This document shows positions 53,705-62,897 of a DNA stretch of 64,000 bases, piece after piece. The notes beneath the pieces are model-generated. The model was not told the DNA's origin. It did no database searches and saw only the letters and a list, made by a program, of their open reading frames with translations. Position numbers and translations under genes: made by a program. The number at the start of each line of letters is the position of its first letter. The first letter of the stretch is position 1. The stretch comes from Cellulophaga sp. L1A9 (lineage in GTDB: Bacteria > Bacteroidota > Bacteroidia > Flavobacteriales > Flavobacteriaceae), in contig NZ_CP047027.1 of the NCBI RefSeq assembly GCF_009797025.1, positions 248,001 to 312,000 of the forward strand, in the 5' to 3' direction.

Positions 53705-55618
53705 ATGAAGCATATTTTTTCAAACTTAAAAGGTGATCTCTTTGGTGGTATTACAGCTGGTATTGTCGCCCTTCCCCTAGCCTTGGCATTCGGTGTTAGT
53801 TCCGGAATGGGGCCAAGTGCTGGTCTTTATGGTGCAATATTTATAAGTTTTTTCGCTGCCTTGTTTGGCGGAACAAACACGCAAATCTCAGGACCTACAG
53901 CACCAATGACCGCAGTAAGTATGGTCGTCATTTCAGGAATTATTGTGCTTAACGACGGGAGCCTAGAAAAAGCATTACCAGCGATATTATTAGTTTTTCT
54001 TTTGGCTGGTTGTCTGCAGATTGTCCTTGGCCTTATTGGCGTTGGCAAATATATACGATACATTCCCTACCCCGTAGTTTCTGGTTTCATGACCGCTATT
54101 GGGGTCATTATATTGGTTACACAGCTATTACCTTCTGTAGGATACTACCCCAAAGAGGATGCCGCTTTTATAGAAAACTATAAGCCTATGGCGGAAGAGT
54201 TAATTCTGAACAACATTTTAAGTGAAGAAACGGGAGAAGGCATATTAGTTCTCGAGGATATTCAAGAAACAGTAAATAGGGCTAATGAAGTTACAGAAGA
54301 AAGTATTCTTAAAGAAGCTAAAACATTAGCAAATATCGATGCATCAGGAGTTTTTGGGGCAATTAAAGTGCTCCCAAGAGCCCTTCAAAATATTAATTGG
54401 TTAGAATTAATACTGGCGTTATCTACGATTTTAATCATCTTCGGTTTTAAAAGAATCACTAAAACAATTCCAAGTGCATTGGTGGCATTAATAGTCGTAT
54501 CAGGAGTGGCTTATGGTTTCAATCTAGACTACCGCCCTATTGAACAGATTCCTGGTGGGTTTCCTGTCCCTAATCTAAAAATGTTCACCCAATTTGAGCT
54601 AAATTCAATTACCCCCTATGTATTTACTGCGTTAACCTTAGCACTTTTAGGAGCAATTGATTCTCTATTGACCTCTGTGGTCGCCGATAACATGACCAAA
54701 ACAAAGCACCGACCAAATAAAGAATTAATTGGACAAGGTGTAGGTAACAGTATAGCCGCATTTTTCGGAGGTCTTCCAGGAGCTGGTGCCACCATACGAA
54801 CGGTTGTTAATATAAATGCAGGAGGTAAAACAAAATTATCAGGTATGGTTGCTGGCGTTCTGCTTTTGATCATCCTCTTGGTCTTAGGCCCTATAGCCTC
54901 TCAAATTCCTGCCGCAGTACTCGCCGGAATATTGGTTACCGTTGGCATTGGCGTCATGGACTATAAAGGCCTAAAGGCCATTCCTTTTATGCCAAAAGAT
55001 GCAAAAATAGGACCTTTCAAATTTAGTTCAGAAGTAATCATTATGCTCGTTGTCTTAGTATTATCGTCAGTATGGAATCTCGTATATGCCGTAGGTGTAG
55101 GGTTAATAATCGCCTCCCTGATGTTTATGAAAAAAATGGGGGATCTTACCGCAGAACGTTCAGACGTTAAGTCCCTCGAAAAAGAGAAAGGCTGGGCAGA
55201 TGAAGCCGAATTTCCAAAAAATCTAAAAGAAGAAGTTTTCATCAAACACCTTAAAGGTCCCTTATTCTTTGGTTCTACAAGTGAATTCCTGAATTTGGCC
55301 AATCAAATACCAAAAAACGCTTCTACAGTAATCATACGAATGGGACGTATGCAGTATATGGATCAATCAGGACTCTATACGCTAGAAGATGTATTAATAG
55401 ACCTTAAAAAAGAAAATATCATTATTCTTTTTGTCAATGTTTTAAAACAACCGCGTTATATGATGGAAAGAGTTAATATTATACCGCATTTAATTCCGGA
55501 AAAAAATATCTTCGATAATTTTACAGATTGCTTACAATGGATAAAGAATAATGTAAAAACCCAATCGGAAACTAAAAATATAATAACAGAAACAAGTACT
55601 GATCCTAAAAATTTTTAA
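53705..55618 (+). CDS. SulP-family anion transporter with STAS domain
   Basis: 637 aa. SulP core with DLFGGITAGIVALPLALAFGV at the N terminus (the Sulfate_transp first helix), QISGPTAPMTAVSMVVISG, GKYIRYIPYPVVSGFMTAIG, ALLGAIDSLLTSVVADN, GQGVGNSIAAFFGGLPGAGATIRTVVN region and NKEL. About 85 extra residues lie between helices around 150-220 (acidic, LSEETGEGILVLEDIQ). A STAS domain at about 520-610 (KHLKGPLFFGSTSEFL, MDQSGLYTLEDVL) completes it. Moves sulfate or bicarbonate with sodium or protons; the ion is not certain. In marine species the bicarbonate kind is common. Confidence 0.92.
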   Translation: MKHIFSNLKGDLFGGITAGIVALPLALAFGVSSGMGPSAGLYGAIFISFFAALFGGTNTQISGPTAPMTAVSMVVISGIIVLNDGSLEKALPAILLVFLLAGCLQIVLGLIGVGKYIRYIPYPVVSGFMTAIGVIILVTQLLPSVGYYPKEDAAFIENYKPMAEELILNNILSEETGEGILVLEDIQETVNRANEVTEESILKEAKTLANIDASGVFGAIKVLPRALQNINWLELILALSTILIIFGFKRITKTIPSALVALIVVSGVAYGFNLDYRPIEQIPGGFPVPNLKMFTQFELNSITPYVFTALTLALLGAIDSLLTSVVADNMTKTKHRPNKELIGQGVGNSIAAFFGGLPGAGATIRTVVNINAGGKTKLSGMVAGVLLLIILLVLGPIASQIPAAVLAGILVTVGIGVMDYKGLKAIPFMPKDAKIGPFKFSSEVIIMLVVLVLSSVWNLVYAVGVGLIIASLMFMKKMGDLTAERSDVKSLEKEKGWADEAEFPKNLKEEVFIKHLKGPLFFGSTSEFLNLANQIPKNASTVIIRMGRMQYMDQSGLYTLEDVLIDLKKENIIILFVNVLKQPRYMMERVNIIPHLIPEKNIFDNFTDCLQWIKNNVKTQSETKNIITETSTDPKNF

Positions 55619-56006
55619 ATTATTTTAATTGACTTTCAAAAAAGAAAGTATGGTTTTAAGAATTAAATTATTGGCGTACCCAAGCAAAATGTTGAGATAA
55701 AGAAAGGTGAAGACGTATTCTAACTCCCAGATGCTATGAAATTTAGTCTATTGAAAACGTAATATATTAATATCTGAATTTTTGAAAAATTTTATTAATG
55801 CTACGCTTCAGGTGTTTATGATTTAATGCTTTCGTACATTTACTATAGCGACCTGTTTACAATCTTTAGCACACCAGAATTTGATTAAATAAATATAAAT
55901 CAAAAGTGTCTTATCATAGATTGATAAGACACTTTTGCTACGTGTGCAAAATAAAGAAACTTACATATACGTTTATTAACAGAAACCAATAATAAACCCA
56001 CTTCAA
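55619..56006. other. 388-bp intergenic region with a strong hairpin
   Basis: Contains the terminator at 55901-55937. The rest is AT-rich; a short frame near 55670 (IGVPKQNVEIKKGEDVF) is too short to trust. Confidence 0.45.
55901..55937. terminator. perfect 16-bp stem-loop terminator
   Basis: CAAAAGTGTCTTATCA and TGATAAGACACTTTTG pair perfectly around TAGAT. The A- and T-rich ends of the stem suit bidirectional Rho-independent termination. It is nearly 290 bases past the SulP stop and 69 before the PLD start, so it also isolates the PLD gene. Confidence 0.85.
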
Positions 56007-57539
56007 TTGATTCTCAATTATAAATATTCTTTTACTCTTTTTTTGCTAGTACTAGCTTCTTGTAATGAAGAACCAAAAATAGCGCCACCAACAGATTTCT
56101 GTGCTACCATTCATAAAAATGACAGCATTACATTAACCAATGAGTTAGCCGAAGTAAAAGAATTGATGGATACCAAAACTGGGGTATATGTTTTAGAAGA
56201 CGGTAGTGGTTCTATGGTAGCTAGAGCATGGCTTAGTGAATATGCTGAAAAGACAATAGACATTCAATATTTTATCTTTTCTACAGATAATGTAGGTCTT
56301 ATTGCTTGTGATTATTTGATTAGAGCAGCAGATCGTGGGGTTAAAGTAAGAATCATAGTAGATGACATTATGGTAAATGCAGACATTCAAGATATCTTAA
56401 CGTTTGCCTCTCACAAAAATATTGAAGTCAAAATTTATAATCCTGGAGTTAATTTAGGAAAAAACCTTTTTAGAAAAATACAAAAATTTACAACAGATTT
56501 CAGAACTGCTAATCAACGTATGCATAACAAAACGTTTATCGTAGATGGTAAAGTAGTCATTACTGGAGGTAGAAATATTGCGGATGAGTACTTTGATTAT
56601 GACCATGAGTATAATTTTAGAGATAGAGATATTCTATTATTAGGAAAAATAGCTAAAACTGTAAATACTTCATTTGACCAATTTTGGAATAGCACATTAA
56701 CAAAAGAAGTCTCTAAAGTTGTTGAAGACCTACCTGAAAATATAACCTCAGAAAAAAGATTTGACAAACTTCATGAATATGCCTGTAATCCCTATAATTT
56801 TTGGCCACAAGTTAGAAAGCGTATTGCTGCCTTACCTACAACATTTAAAAAAATAAATGAATCAGGAGATTTAGTTTGGTTAGATGAGGTACAGTTTATT
56901 TCTGATGCTCCCGGAAAAAATGACGGCGAAAGTGGTTTGGGAGGTGGTGGAATTTCCACTAGTGCCTTGATTAACTTAGTTAAAAATGCGAAATCATCTA
57001 TAGACATTCAAACCCCATATTTAATAACAACAAAATTAGCGCAAAATTTATTTAAAGAGGCCATAGACCGCGGTGTCAAAATTAGAATTTTAACCAATAG
57101 TTTGGCTTCAACAGACAATGTAGAAGCCTTCAGTAGTTATCAAACGGATAGAAAAAAATTATTACAAACAGGAGTAAGAATCTTTGAATTTAGGCCTGAT
57201 GCTGCAGAACGCAAAAAAATAATGACAGGAGAATTACAAGAAACGCTAGACTATACTCCCATTTTTGGACTGCATGCCAAATCAATGGTAGTAGATCATA
57301 AAACAACGGTTATTGGTACCTTTAATCTAGACCCTAGAAGCGCAAATTTAAATACCGAATGTGTGGTTATTGTTTCTTCTGAAAAAATTTCTAAAGGTGT
57401 TTTAAGCGGAATGGAAGAAGAATTTAAACCTGAAAATTCATGGGAAACCACCTTGGACTATAATCCAGACTCCGAGGTAAATAAGTATAAGCGTTTAAAA
57501 ACTTGGACTAGAAAATTAATTCCAAAAGAAATCCTGTAA
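56007..57539 (+). CDS. phospholipase D / cardiolipin synthase-like lipoprotein
   Basis: 510 aa from a TTG start (MILNYKYSFTLFLLVLASCNE, lipobox Cys19). Two PLD catalytic HKD motifs: RMHNKTFIVDGKVVITGGRN (His about 172) and GLHAKSMVVDHKTTVIGTFNLD (His about 421), with GSGS-like DGSGSMVARAWL at the N terminus and SIDIQTPYLIT before the second. Length and layout match cardiolipin synthase C/PLD-family proteins of the envelope. It could make cardiolipin or cleave phospholipids; being a lipoprotein is somewhat unusual. Confidence 0.88.
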   Translation: MILNYKYSFTLFLLVLASCNEEPKIAPPTDFCATIHKNDSITLTNELAEVKELMDTKTGVYVLEDGSGSMVARAWLSEYAEKTIDIQYFIFSTDNVGLIACDYLIRAADRGVKVRIIVDDIMVNADIQDILTFASHKNIEVKIYNPGVNLGKNLFRKIQKFTTDFRTANQRMHNKTFIVDGKVVITGGRNIADEYFDYDHEYNFRDRDILLLGKIAKTVNTSFDQFWNSTLTKEVSKVVEDLPENITSEKRFDKLHEYACNPYNFWPQVRKRIAALPTTFKKINESGDLVWLDEVQFISDAPGKNDGESGLGGGGISTSALINLVKNAKSSIDIQTPYLITTKLAQNLFKEAIDRGVKIRILTNSLASTDNVEAFSSYQTDRKKLLQTGVRIFEFRPDAAERKKIMTGELQETLDYTPIFGLHAKSMVVDHKTTVIGTFNLDPRSANLNTECVVIVSSEKISKGVLSGMEEEFKPENSWETTLDYNPDSEVNKYKRLKTWTRKLIPKEIL

Positions 57540-58522
57540 GTTATAGTACTCCACAAACTATTTTAAAGCCTCAAAATTCCGTACTCATCTGGTTTTAAAA
57601 TAACAATCAAAGCTGATTAGTATGTTACGCGCGTACCGTCCTTCTCTGAAAATTTTTCAGAAGACACCTTTTGATTTAGCAGCATTATATATACCGTAAT
57701 TTTCATGAAATTCAAGAGAACTAAGCGCTTGTGATAAGAAGAATTTTAGATACAATTTTAACTTTCTATAAGCGTTAACTTCTAACCTTCCTATTTTTTG
57801 GTTCCAAGTGCTTACCCAAACAAAATCTGGATTTGTAGAATCCTAATAAACCCTCAGTGCAAATAACAAAATGAAGGCTAATGCCTTCTCATTTTTTGGT
57901 TCCAAGTGCTTACACAAACAAAATCTGGATTTGTAGAATCCTAATAAACCCTCAGTGCAAATAACAAAATGAAGGCTAATGCCTTTTCATTTTTTGGTTC
58001 CAAGTGCTTACCCAAACAAAATCTGGATTTGTAGAATCCTAATAAACCCTCAGTGCAAATGACAAAATGAAGGCTAATGCCTTCTCATTTTTTGGTTCCA
58101 AGTGCTTACACAAACAAAATCTGGATTTGTAGAATCCTAATAAACCCTCAGTGCAAATGACAAAATGAAGGCTAATGCCTTCTCATTTTTTGGTTCCAAG
58201 TGCTTACACGAACGTTGTTCTTGATGCCCTTGGAACCAAAAAATGAACCGCTTACACGATTCATTTTGGTATTCAGTCGGGATGACAGGGTTACACCCCT
58301 ACCCTATAATTATTTGATTATCAATTAATTAAAATTACTAAAATTAAACTGTTAACCGAATTGTTGACGATTATATAAATGACCTTAAAGTAAAATGCTT
58401 TACTTTCTGATAAACCAAAGATATAATTTGCCGTTATAAAAATCCAAGAAAATAACTCAAATCTTAAGAAAAATAAATTTGTTCCAAATCTGAGGTTTCA
58501 AAAACTCACCTATATCTACTAC
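57540..58522. other. 983-bp region with a tandem repeat array and inverted sequence
   Basis: No intact gene. Holds a 98-bp tandem array (57790-58212) and, just after, an inverted copy of the repeat core TCATTTTTTGGTTCCAAG (58183-58200) at 58229-58246 that could form an 18-bp hairpin with a 28-base loop. From 58260 to 58522 I see only AT-rich spacer and pseudogene ends. Confidence 0.6.
57790..58212. repeat. 98-bp tandem repeat array, about 4.2 copies
   Basis: The anchor TTGGTTCCAAGTGCTTAC recurs at exact 98-base spacing (57798, 57896, 57994, 58092, 58190). Each unit holds the dyads GAAGGC-TAAT-GCCTTC and AAATC-TG-GATTT and the short TTGG-TT-CCAA. Copies 1 and 3 read CCCAAAC and copies 2 and 4 read ACAAAC after the anchor; copies 1-2 have AATAAC and copies 3-4 AATGAC, so the array shows a dimeric history. 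No open frame runs through it. It is not CRISPR: units have no spacers. Confidence 0.85.
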
Positions 58523-58770
58523 TTAATCATTTTTATTTTCTATATGATATTTTAATACATAAGAGTTCGTGCCATCACTACCATCGATAGCTACACCGCT
58601 AGGGCAATAAAGGTATTCTGGTTCATTATTAGCATTCATTAACAACTGTGGTCTCTCAAATTTAACGGCGTTATGTACCGCACATTCGCGGTTTCTGGAA
58701 TACTATCTTTAAGATGAAATTTTCCGAAATTATGAAAGCCTGAAAATGGCTTAGGATTAAAATTATGGCC
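58523..58770 (-). pseudogene. 3' remnant of a glycosidase gene (GH43/GH117-like), fused to the GH95 remnant
   Basis: On the minus strand one frame reads HNFNPKPFSGFHNFGK, FHLKDSIPETANVR, then a frame change near 58680, then VHNAVKFERPQLLMNANNEP, EYLYCPSGVAIDGSDGTNSY, VLKYHI to a TAA at 58523. The ERPQLL...EYLY.PSG pattern resembles C-terminal ends of five-bladed propeller glycosidases such as GH43 or GH117; this family call is tentative. The piece has no start and one frameshift. It joins directly to the GH95 remnant at about 58770. Confidence 0.4.
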
Positions 58771-59357
58771 TTATCAGGAAAACTAGAAAAATATTCTCTT
58801 TTAAAGCCAATACCGTTGCTTTCAAAAGTTGTTGTCGCTATCGATTTATTAATGTCTAGCGCTCGTTTATAATGAAGTACCGAATCTAATTTGGGAGTTT
58901 CTACAAATAAGTTACCCAACATTTGGTATGCATTTTAACCCCAAGGCAATCGCGTATTTAAAACTTTACTATCAACCAATTTTTCTGCATCCATATACTT
59001 ACCCTCAAAAAGCAGTTTTTAAATAGTATCGATGTACATACCAGCATCTTTTTTATCGTGATAAGAATCTTTTCCACCTGTCCAAATAGTTTCCTCGTTT
59101 AGGTAAATTATTTCTTTCTCTAGAGTGCCGTAAATCATGGCTCCTAAATTGCCATTACCAATTGGTAGACCTCCATCCCAATCGACTGTTGGTTGTTTAA
59201 ACCATATTTTTAGAGGTGATTTTGATACAAATTCAGTCGTCTTATTACAACTAAAAAAAGAAAGTACTAAAATAAATGAGAAGGCAGATTTAATAATCAT
59301 TTTAGATTTTGAAAAAACAAAACCCATTCTCTTATTTATAATTTTACTTTGTTTCAT
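58771..59357 (-). pseudogene. 5' remnant of a GH95 alpha-L-fucosidase gene with two Gln stop codons
   Basis: The 5' part codes a lipoprotein signal (IIKSAFSFILVLSFFSCNKT) and the GH95 N-terminal signature LKIWFKQPTVDWDGGLPIGN, GNLGAMIYGTLEKEIIYLNE, TIWTGGK. In the same frame follow two TAA stops (59017-59019 and about 58935), each a single C-to-T change from CAA where Gln fits the family, around KLLFEGKYMDAEKLV, then NAYQMLGNLFVE and GFKREYFSSFPDKA. GH95 enzymes are about 750 aa and remove alpha-1,2-linked fucose; only about 190 residues remain before a recombination joint near 58770. Confidence 0.7.
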
Positions 59358-59371
59358 AATTAATACTATTG

Positions 59372-60970
59372 CTATTTATTTATATTGTATTTAAGCATTA
59401 AATAATCTACAACCGTCTTTAATTCAGCATCAGAAAGCGGTCTTTCAAAAATTAAGAATCGCGCGATTTCACCATCAAAAGATTCTACTCCTGGATGATT
59501 TGTAGCATCTCTTTCTTGACCAATAACCATTTTTGACGGATTTGAATTAGGGTTAACAGGAAATTCCTTTGTCCCCACAGGTGTTGTATGGTTAATAAAC
59601 ATTTCCATGGTTACGGTCTCTTTACCTGAATCTAGCCTACCCATAATTAAATAATAAACAGATTTTTGCAGTGGTTCTTCTATTAGAATTTGGGGGCTAT
59701 CATCATTCCAAGTTCCTTTTTGCAAACCATTTCTAGAAGACATCCAAACTTGATTTTCTATATTCAACCCTCCCCAAAAACCTTCATACTGACCTTGTTT
59801 ATCAAGGTTCGTATTACGAAGGTTTCCAAAAAATGAATTCACCCCAGGTTTCCCTTTTACTTGTTTATAAACTGACATTATTGAAAACCAAGTGTAACCA
59901 CTTCCTGTGGTTAAATGGTCAAAAGCATCTTCGTTGTGATTTACCAATTCTTGCCGATGAAACACTACTGAATTATGACCATTAAGATTTGGAATATTTT
60001 GTTTTAAACTAGGCCTTCCAGAACCTTTAGTTTCCCGTCCTTCATCTTGTTGCACGAATTTTTTAACCTCATTTTCAACATTATTATTCCATGTGCTTAT
60101 TCTATCGTCATCTTCAATTAGAACATTATAATCTGCGTCTAAATCCAATATAAGACCATTATCTATAGGTAAAACGTCCTCTTTTTTTGAATTATCGGCC
60201 GCCCACTCAATTCCGCCTGCTATCAAATTTCGGAAATTTGAATCTGCATATATTTCTTGAGTATGCCCCAGTGATGTAAAAAAAGAGCGCCCGCCATCGT
60301 ATTGCTGACACCAAGTAAACGGATGGTCTCCACCCATTTTTTGAGTACCCTCATACGAATCTTCATCAACAGATAATAATACATGTACATCCTTACGTGG
60401 GTTGAATGAGAACCGATGCCATTCATCTGTCACTGTCCATTCCTTATCTAGATGTTTAGTACTTTGATGTACTGCATCTTCTACAATTAATTTAGCGGAT
60501 TGTACTTTAGGGTGATCTATCTGTTTAGTCCCAATTAATTTTTCAAACCATTGTTGGTATGCACCTCCCTCATTCCAAATAGCACCTGCACAATGTATAC
60601 CTACAAATCCACCACCATTGCGAATAAATTGTTGTAGTGCTAGCTGATTACCTTTAGATAGTATTTGCCCTTTATTTCCACAGTTATTATTAAATAACAC
60701 CACATCAAATGAGACTATTTCTTTTACATTAAATATAGATGTATCATCGGTTGTAATAACTTCCCATCCATTATTTAGGCCTAAAGCTTCAATAAGATCT
60801 ATCCCAGCTTCTTTTGAGTCATGCACATATCCATTAGCACCATAAAAGTTGAGAATCTTAATTTTTCTTTCATTTATACTTTCTCTTTTTTTCTGCGCTG
60901 TTAAACGAACACCCGCAGGTAAAAGGAGTACTAGTATTAAAAGTAGATTTTTTTTATTGATCTTAATCAT
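59372..60970 (-). CDS. exported ThuA domain protein with C-terminal LamG-like domain
   Basis: ATG 60970 gives 532 aa (MIKINKKNLLLILVLLLPAG signal peptide to LTAQ); the upstream GTG at 60976 is less likely. Residues about 35-265 are ThuA: ILNFYGANGYVHDSKEAGID, VVLFNNNCGNKGQIL, GGGFVGIHCAGAIWNEG, HPFTWCQQYDGGRSFFTSLGH, AGGIEWAADN. Residues about 270-532 are a concanavalin A/LamG-like fold (LILDLDADYNV, NHNEDAFDHLTTGSGYTWFS, FNINHTTPVG-like, FDGEIARFLIFERPLSDAEL). A sugar-acting or binding role in the neighbouring glycan cluster is likely, but no reaction is proven for ThuA. Confidence 0.88.
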   Translation of the reverse strand: MIKINKKNLLLILVLLLPAGVRLTAQKKRESINERKIKILNFYGANGYVHDSKEAGIDLIEALGLNNGWEVITTDDTSIFNVKEIVSFDVVLFNNNCGNKGQILSKGNQLALQQFIRNGGGFVGIHCAGAIWNEGGAYQQWFEKLIGTKQIDHPKVQSAKLIVEDAVHQSTKHLDKEWTVTDEWHRFSFNPRKDVHVLLSVDEDSYEGTQKMGGDHPFTWCQQYDGGRSFFTSLGHTQEIYADSNFRNLIAGGIEWAADNSKKEDVLPIDNGLILDLDADYNVLIEDDDRISTWNNNVENEVKKFVQQDEGRETKGSGRPSLKQNIPNLNGHNSVVFHRQELVNHNEDAFDHLTTGSGYTWFSIMSVYKQVKGKPGVNSFFGNLRNTNLDKQGQYEGFWGGLNIENQVWMSSRNGLQKGTWNDDSPQILIEEPLQKSVYYLIMGRLDSGKETVTMEMFINHTTPVGTKEFPVNPNSNPSKMVIGQERDATNHPGVESFDGEIARFLIFERPLSDAELKTVVDYLMLKYNINK

Positions 60971-61012
60971 TTTCACTTAAAAGTAAACACGCTTATTATT
61001 CGATAATAAATA

Positions 61013-62880
61013 TCATCTTGGAACCAAGGTGACATCTCTTAAAGTCATTAAACCTTGATGCAATCTTTTCGCTTCATTATCTATCTTCAATGGTTTTATG
61101 GTCATTTTATACCTTCCTGGTTTCAAAGTCACATCGCCCAATACAAGGGTATTGTACTTCACTATTAATGGTGATTCTTTAGCTTTTGGATGTAATGGAA
61201 TTGCTTTAACCGTATGTTGAAACGTTTTATCAGCAATGGTTAATTCAAAAACACCGCCATCTACTAAACTGCCATAAGTAATCTCAACATTGTAGGATCC
61301 ATCTTTCTCTACTAACAAATCCCACTCTGCCAAATCATTCTCTTCTGTCCAACCTTTCAAATTTTCACGTTGTGCTCCTGCTCCAGTACCATAAGCAAAG
61401 TGCAATGTTTCACCTTGTATGTTTGCAAATCCTACAGAAAAAAAATAACCTCCAGCCGGTACAGCTCTCATAGCATCTTTTGCTAGTAATTCTTTATGAA
61501 AAACTCGTATTGCATGGTCTACTTTAGGCGTGCCTTCTAATTCTACTTTAATAACATTCGCCATTTTATAGGGTGGCGATTTAGGTATTGTTATATATAC
61601 ATTTCCGTTTTTACGAGTTACTCTTAAATATGTATTCATTGTATCAGCCAAAAAACATGCAGATTCTACTTCTGTTACTAAGCCTGGTATCATTAGCTTC
61701 CCATTTTCAGGCCAATCAAAAATTTGATAGTAGAGTGTATTTCCTTTTCTGGTAGAAGTTCCCCATTCTAAAAAGTAATGTGGTCCTTTTTGGGCTTCAT
61801 AAATTGATTCTCCGTTCGTTTGAAGCCAATCTCCCACTTTTTCTAGCTTCTTTACACTTGTTTCAAGAAATTCTCCTTTAGGAGTAGGGCCTAGATTCAT
61901 CAAAAAATTACCTCCACGAGAAGCTGCATAACAGAGGCTATAAAGTGCCCATTCAGGAGATTTTGATTTTTCTGTACCGCTATAGAACCAACCGCCATCG
62001 AATTTTGCGCAAGACTCCCAATAATCGTTTTGGTTTCCTATATATGGCATAAAATTCTCTGGGGAATGGTGAGCTCCTTCTCCTTTTCTACGTTGGCCTA
62101 TACGGTTCGCTATTACAGTATTGGGTTGTATCTCACGTATTTTATCCCGAAACTCAGTCGCCCGTTCCACAGTCCAACTATTCACCCATTCTCCATCAAA
62201 CCAAACACTGATCATAGGGCCATAATTCGTCAATAACTCTTCAACTTGCCCTAGCATAAATTCATGATACTTGGCATATTCAGCACTCCCTATATCTTTA
62301 GAATAAGTAGGCTGATACATATCCCAAACGGAATAATACACTCCAAAAGGCATCTCTTGTTCGGCACAAGCATCCGCCAATTCTTTTATTGGGTCTCGTT
62401 TAAAAGGTGTTTTTTCTATAATATCATAGTCCGTCAGTTTAGAATCATACATTGAAAATCCTGCATGATGCTTAGCCGTTATTACTATGTATTTAAAGCC
62501 TAAACGCTTTGCTGTTAACACCCATTTTTCGGCATTGAAATTAGTCGGGTTAAAATTTTCAAGAACTGTATCAGGTATAATATATTCTCCTCCTTTTCTC
62601 TGTGGCCCCCAATGCAGAAACAAGCCATATTTAGCATCTGCCCATTTGCGCATACGTTCTTTTTTTTCTTCGGATGTCTCTCCAGGGAAACCAACTACAG
62701 GAGGCTCTCCAACTTGAAAGCGCGCAAACCATGGAAGGTCTTTTTTTAGAAAGGCTGACTTCTCAAGAGGATCTCCTCTGAATAGTTTTGTTTCGTTTTG
62801 ATTTACTATCTTTTTTTGAGCCGTAACACCTATTACCATTAATAAAGTGGTAATAGGATAGGTAAATAGGATTTTTTCAT
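61013..62880 (-). CDS. GH29-type alpha-L-fucosidase; signal peptide out of frame by one base
   Basis: The intact frame opens at ATG 62839 (608 aa, MVIGVTAQKK), with a frame open to 62878. An ATG at 62878-62880 starts the natural signal peptide, but it is one base out: MKKILFTYPITTLLMVIG would need seven A after ATG where six are present. The catalytic part shows KYGLFLHWGPQRKGGEYI, ITAKHHAGFSMYDSKLTDYD, GVYYSVWDMY, PMISVWFDGEWV (nucleophile Asp in WFDG), ENFMPYIGNQNDYWESC and GGNFLMNLGP. GH29 releases terminal fucose from glycans. C-terminal beta-sandwich domains follow. Shares an operon with sulfatase and ThuA-LamG genes. Confidence 0.87.
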
Positions 62881-62897
62881 ACGTATGGTTTTACTGA

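Noticed and set aside
57790..58212. CRISPR array
   Set aside because: The whole 98-bp unit repeats without unique spacers, and no cas gene is in the window.
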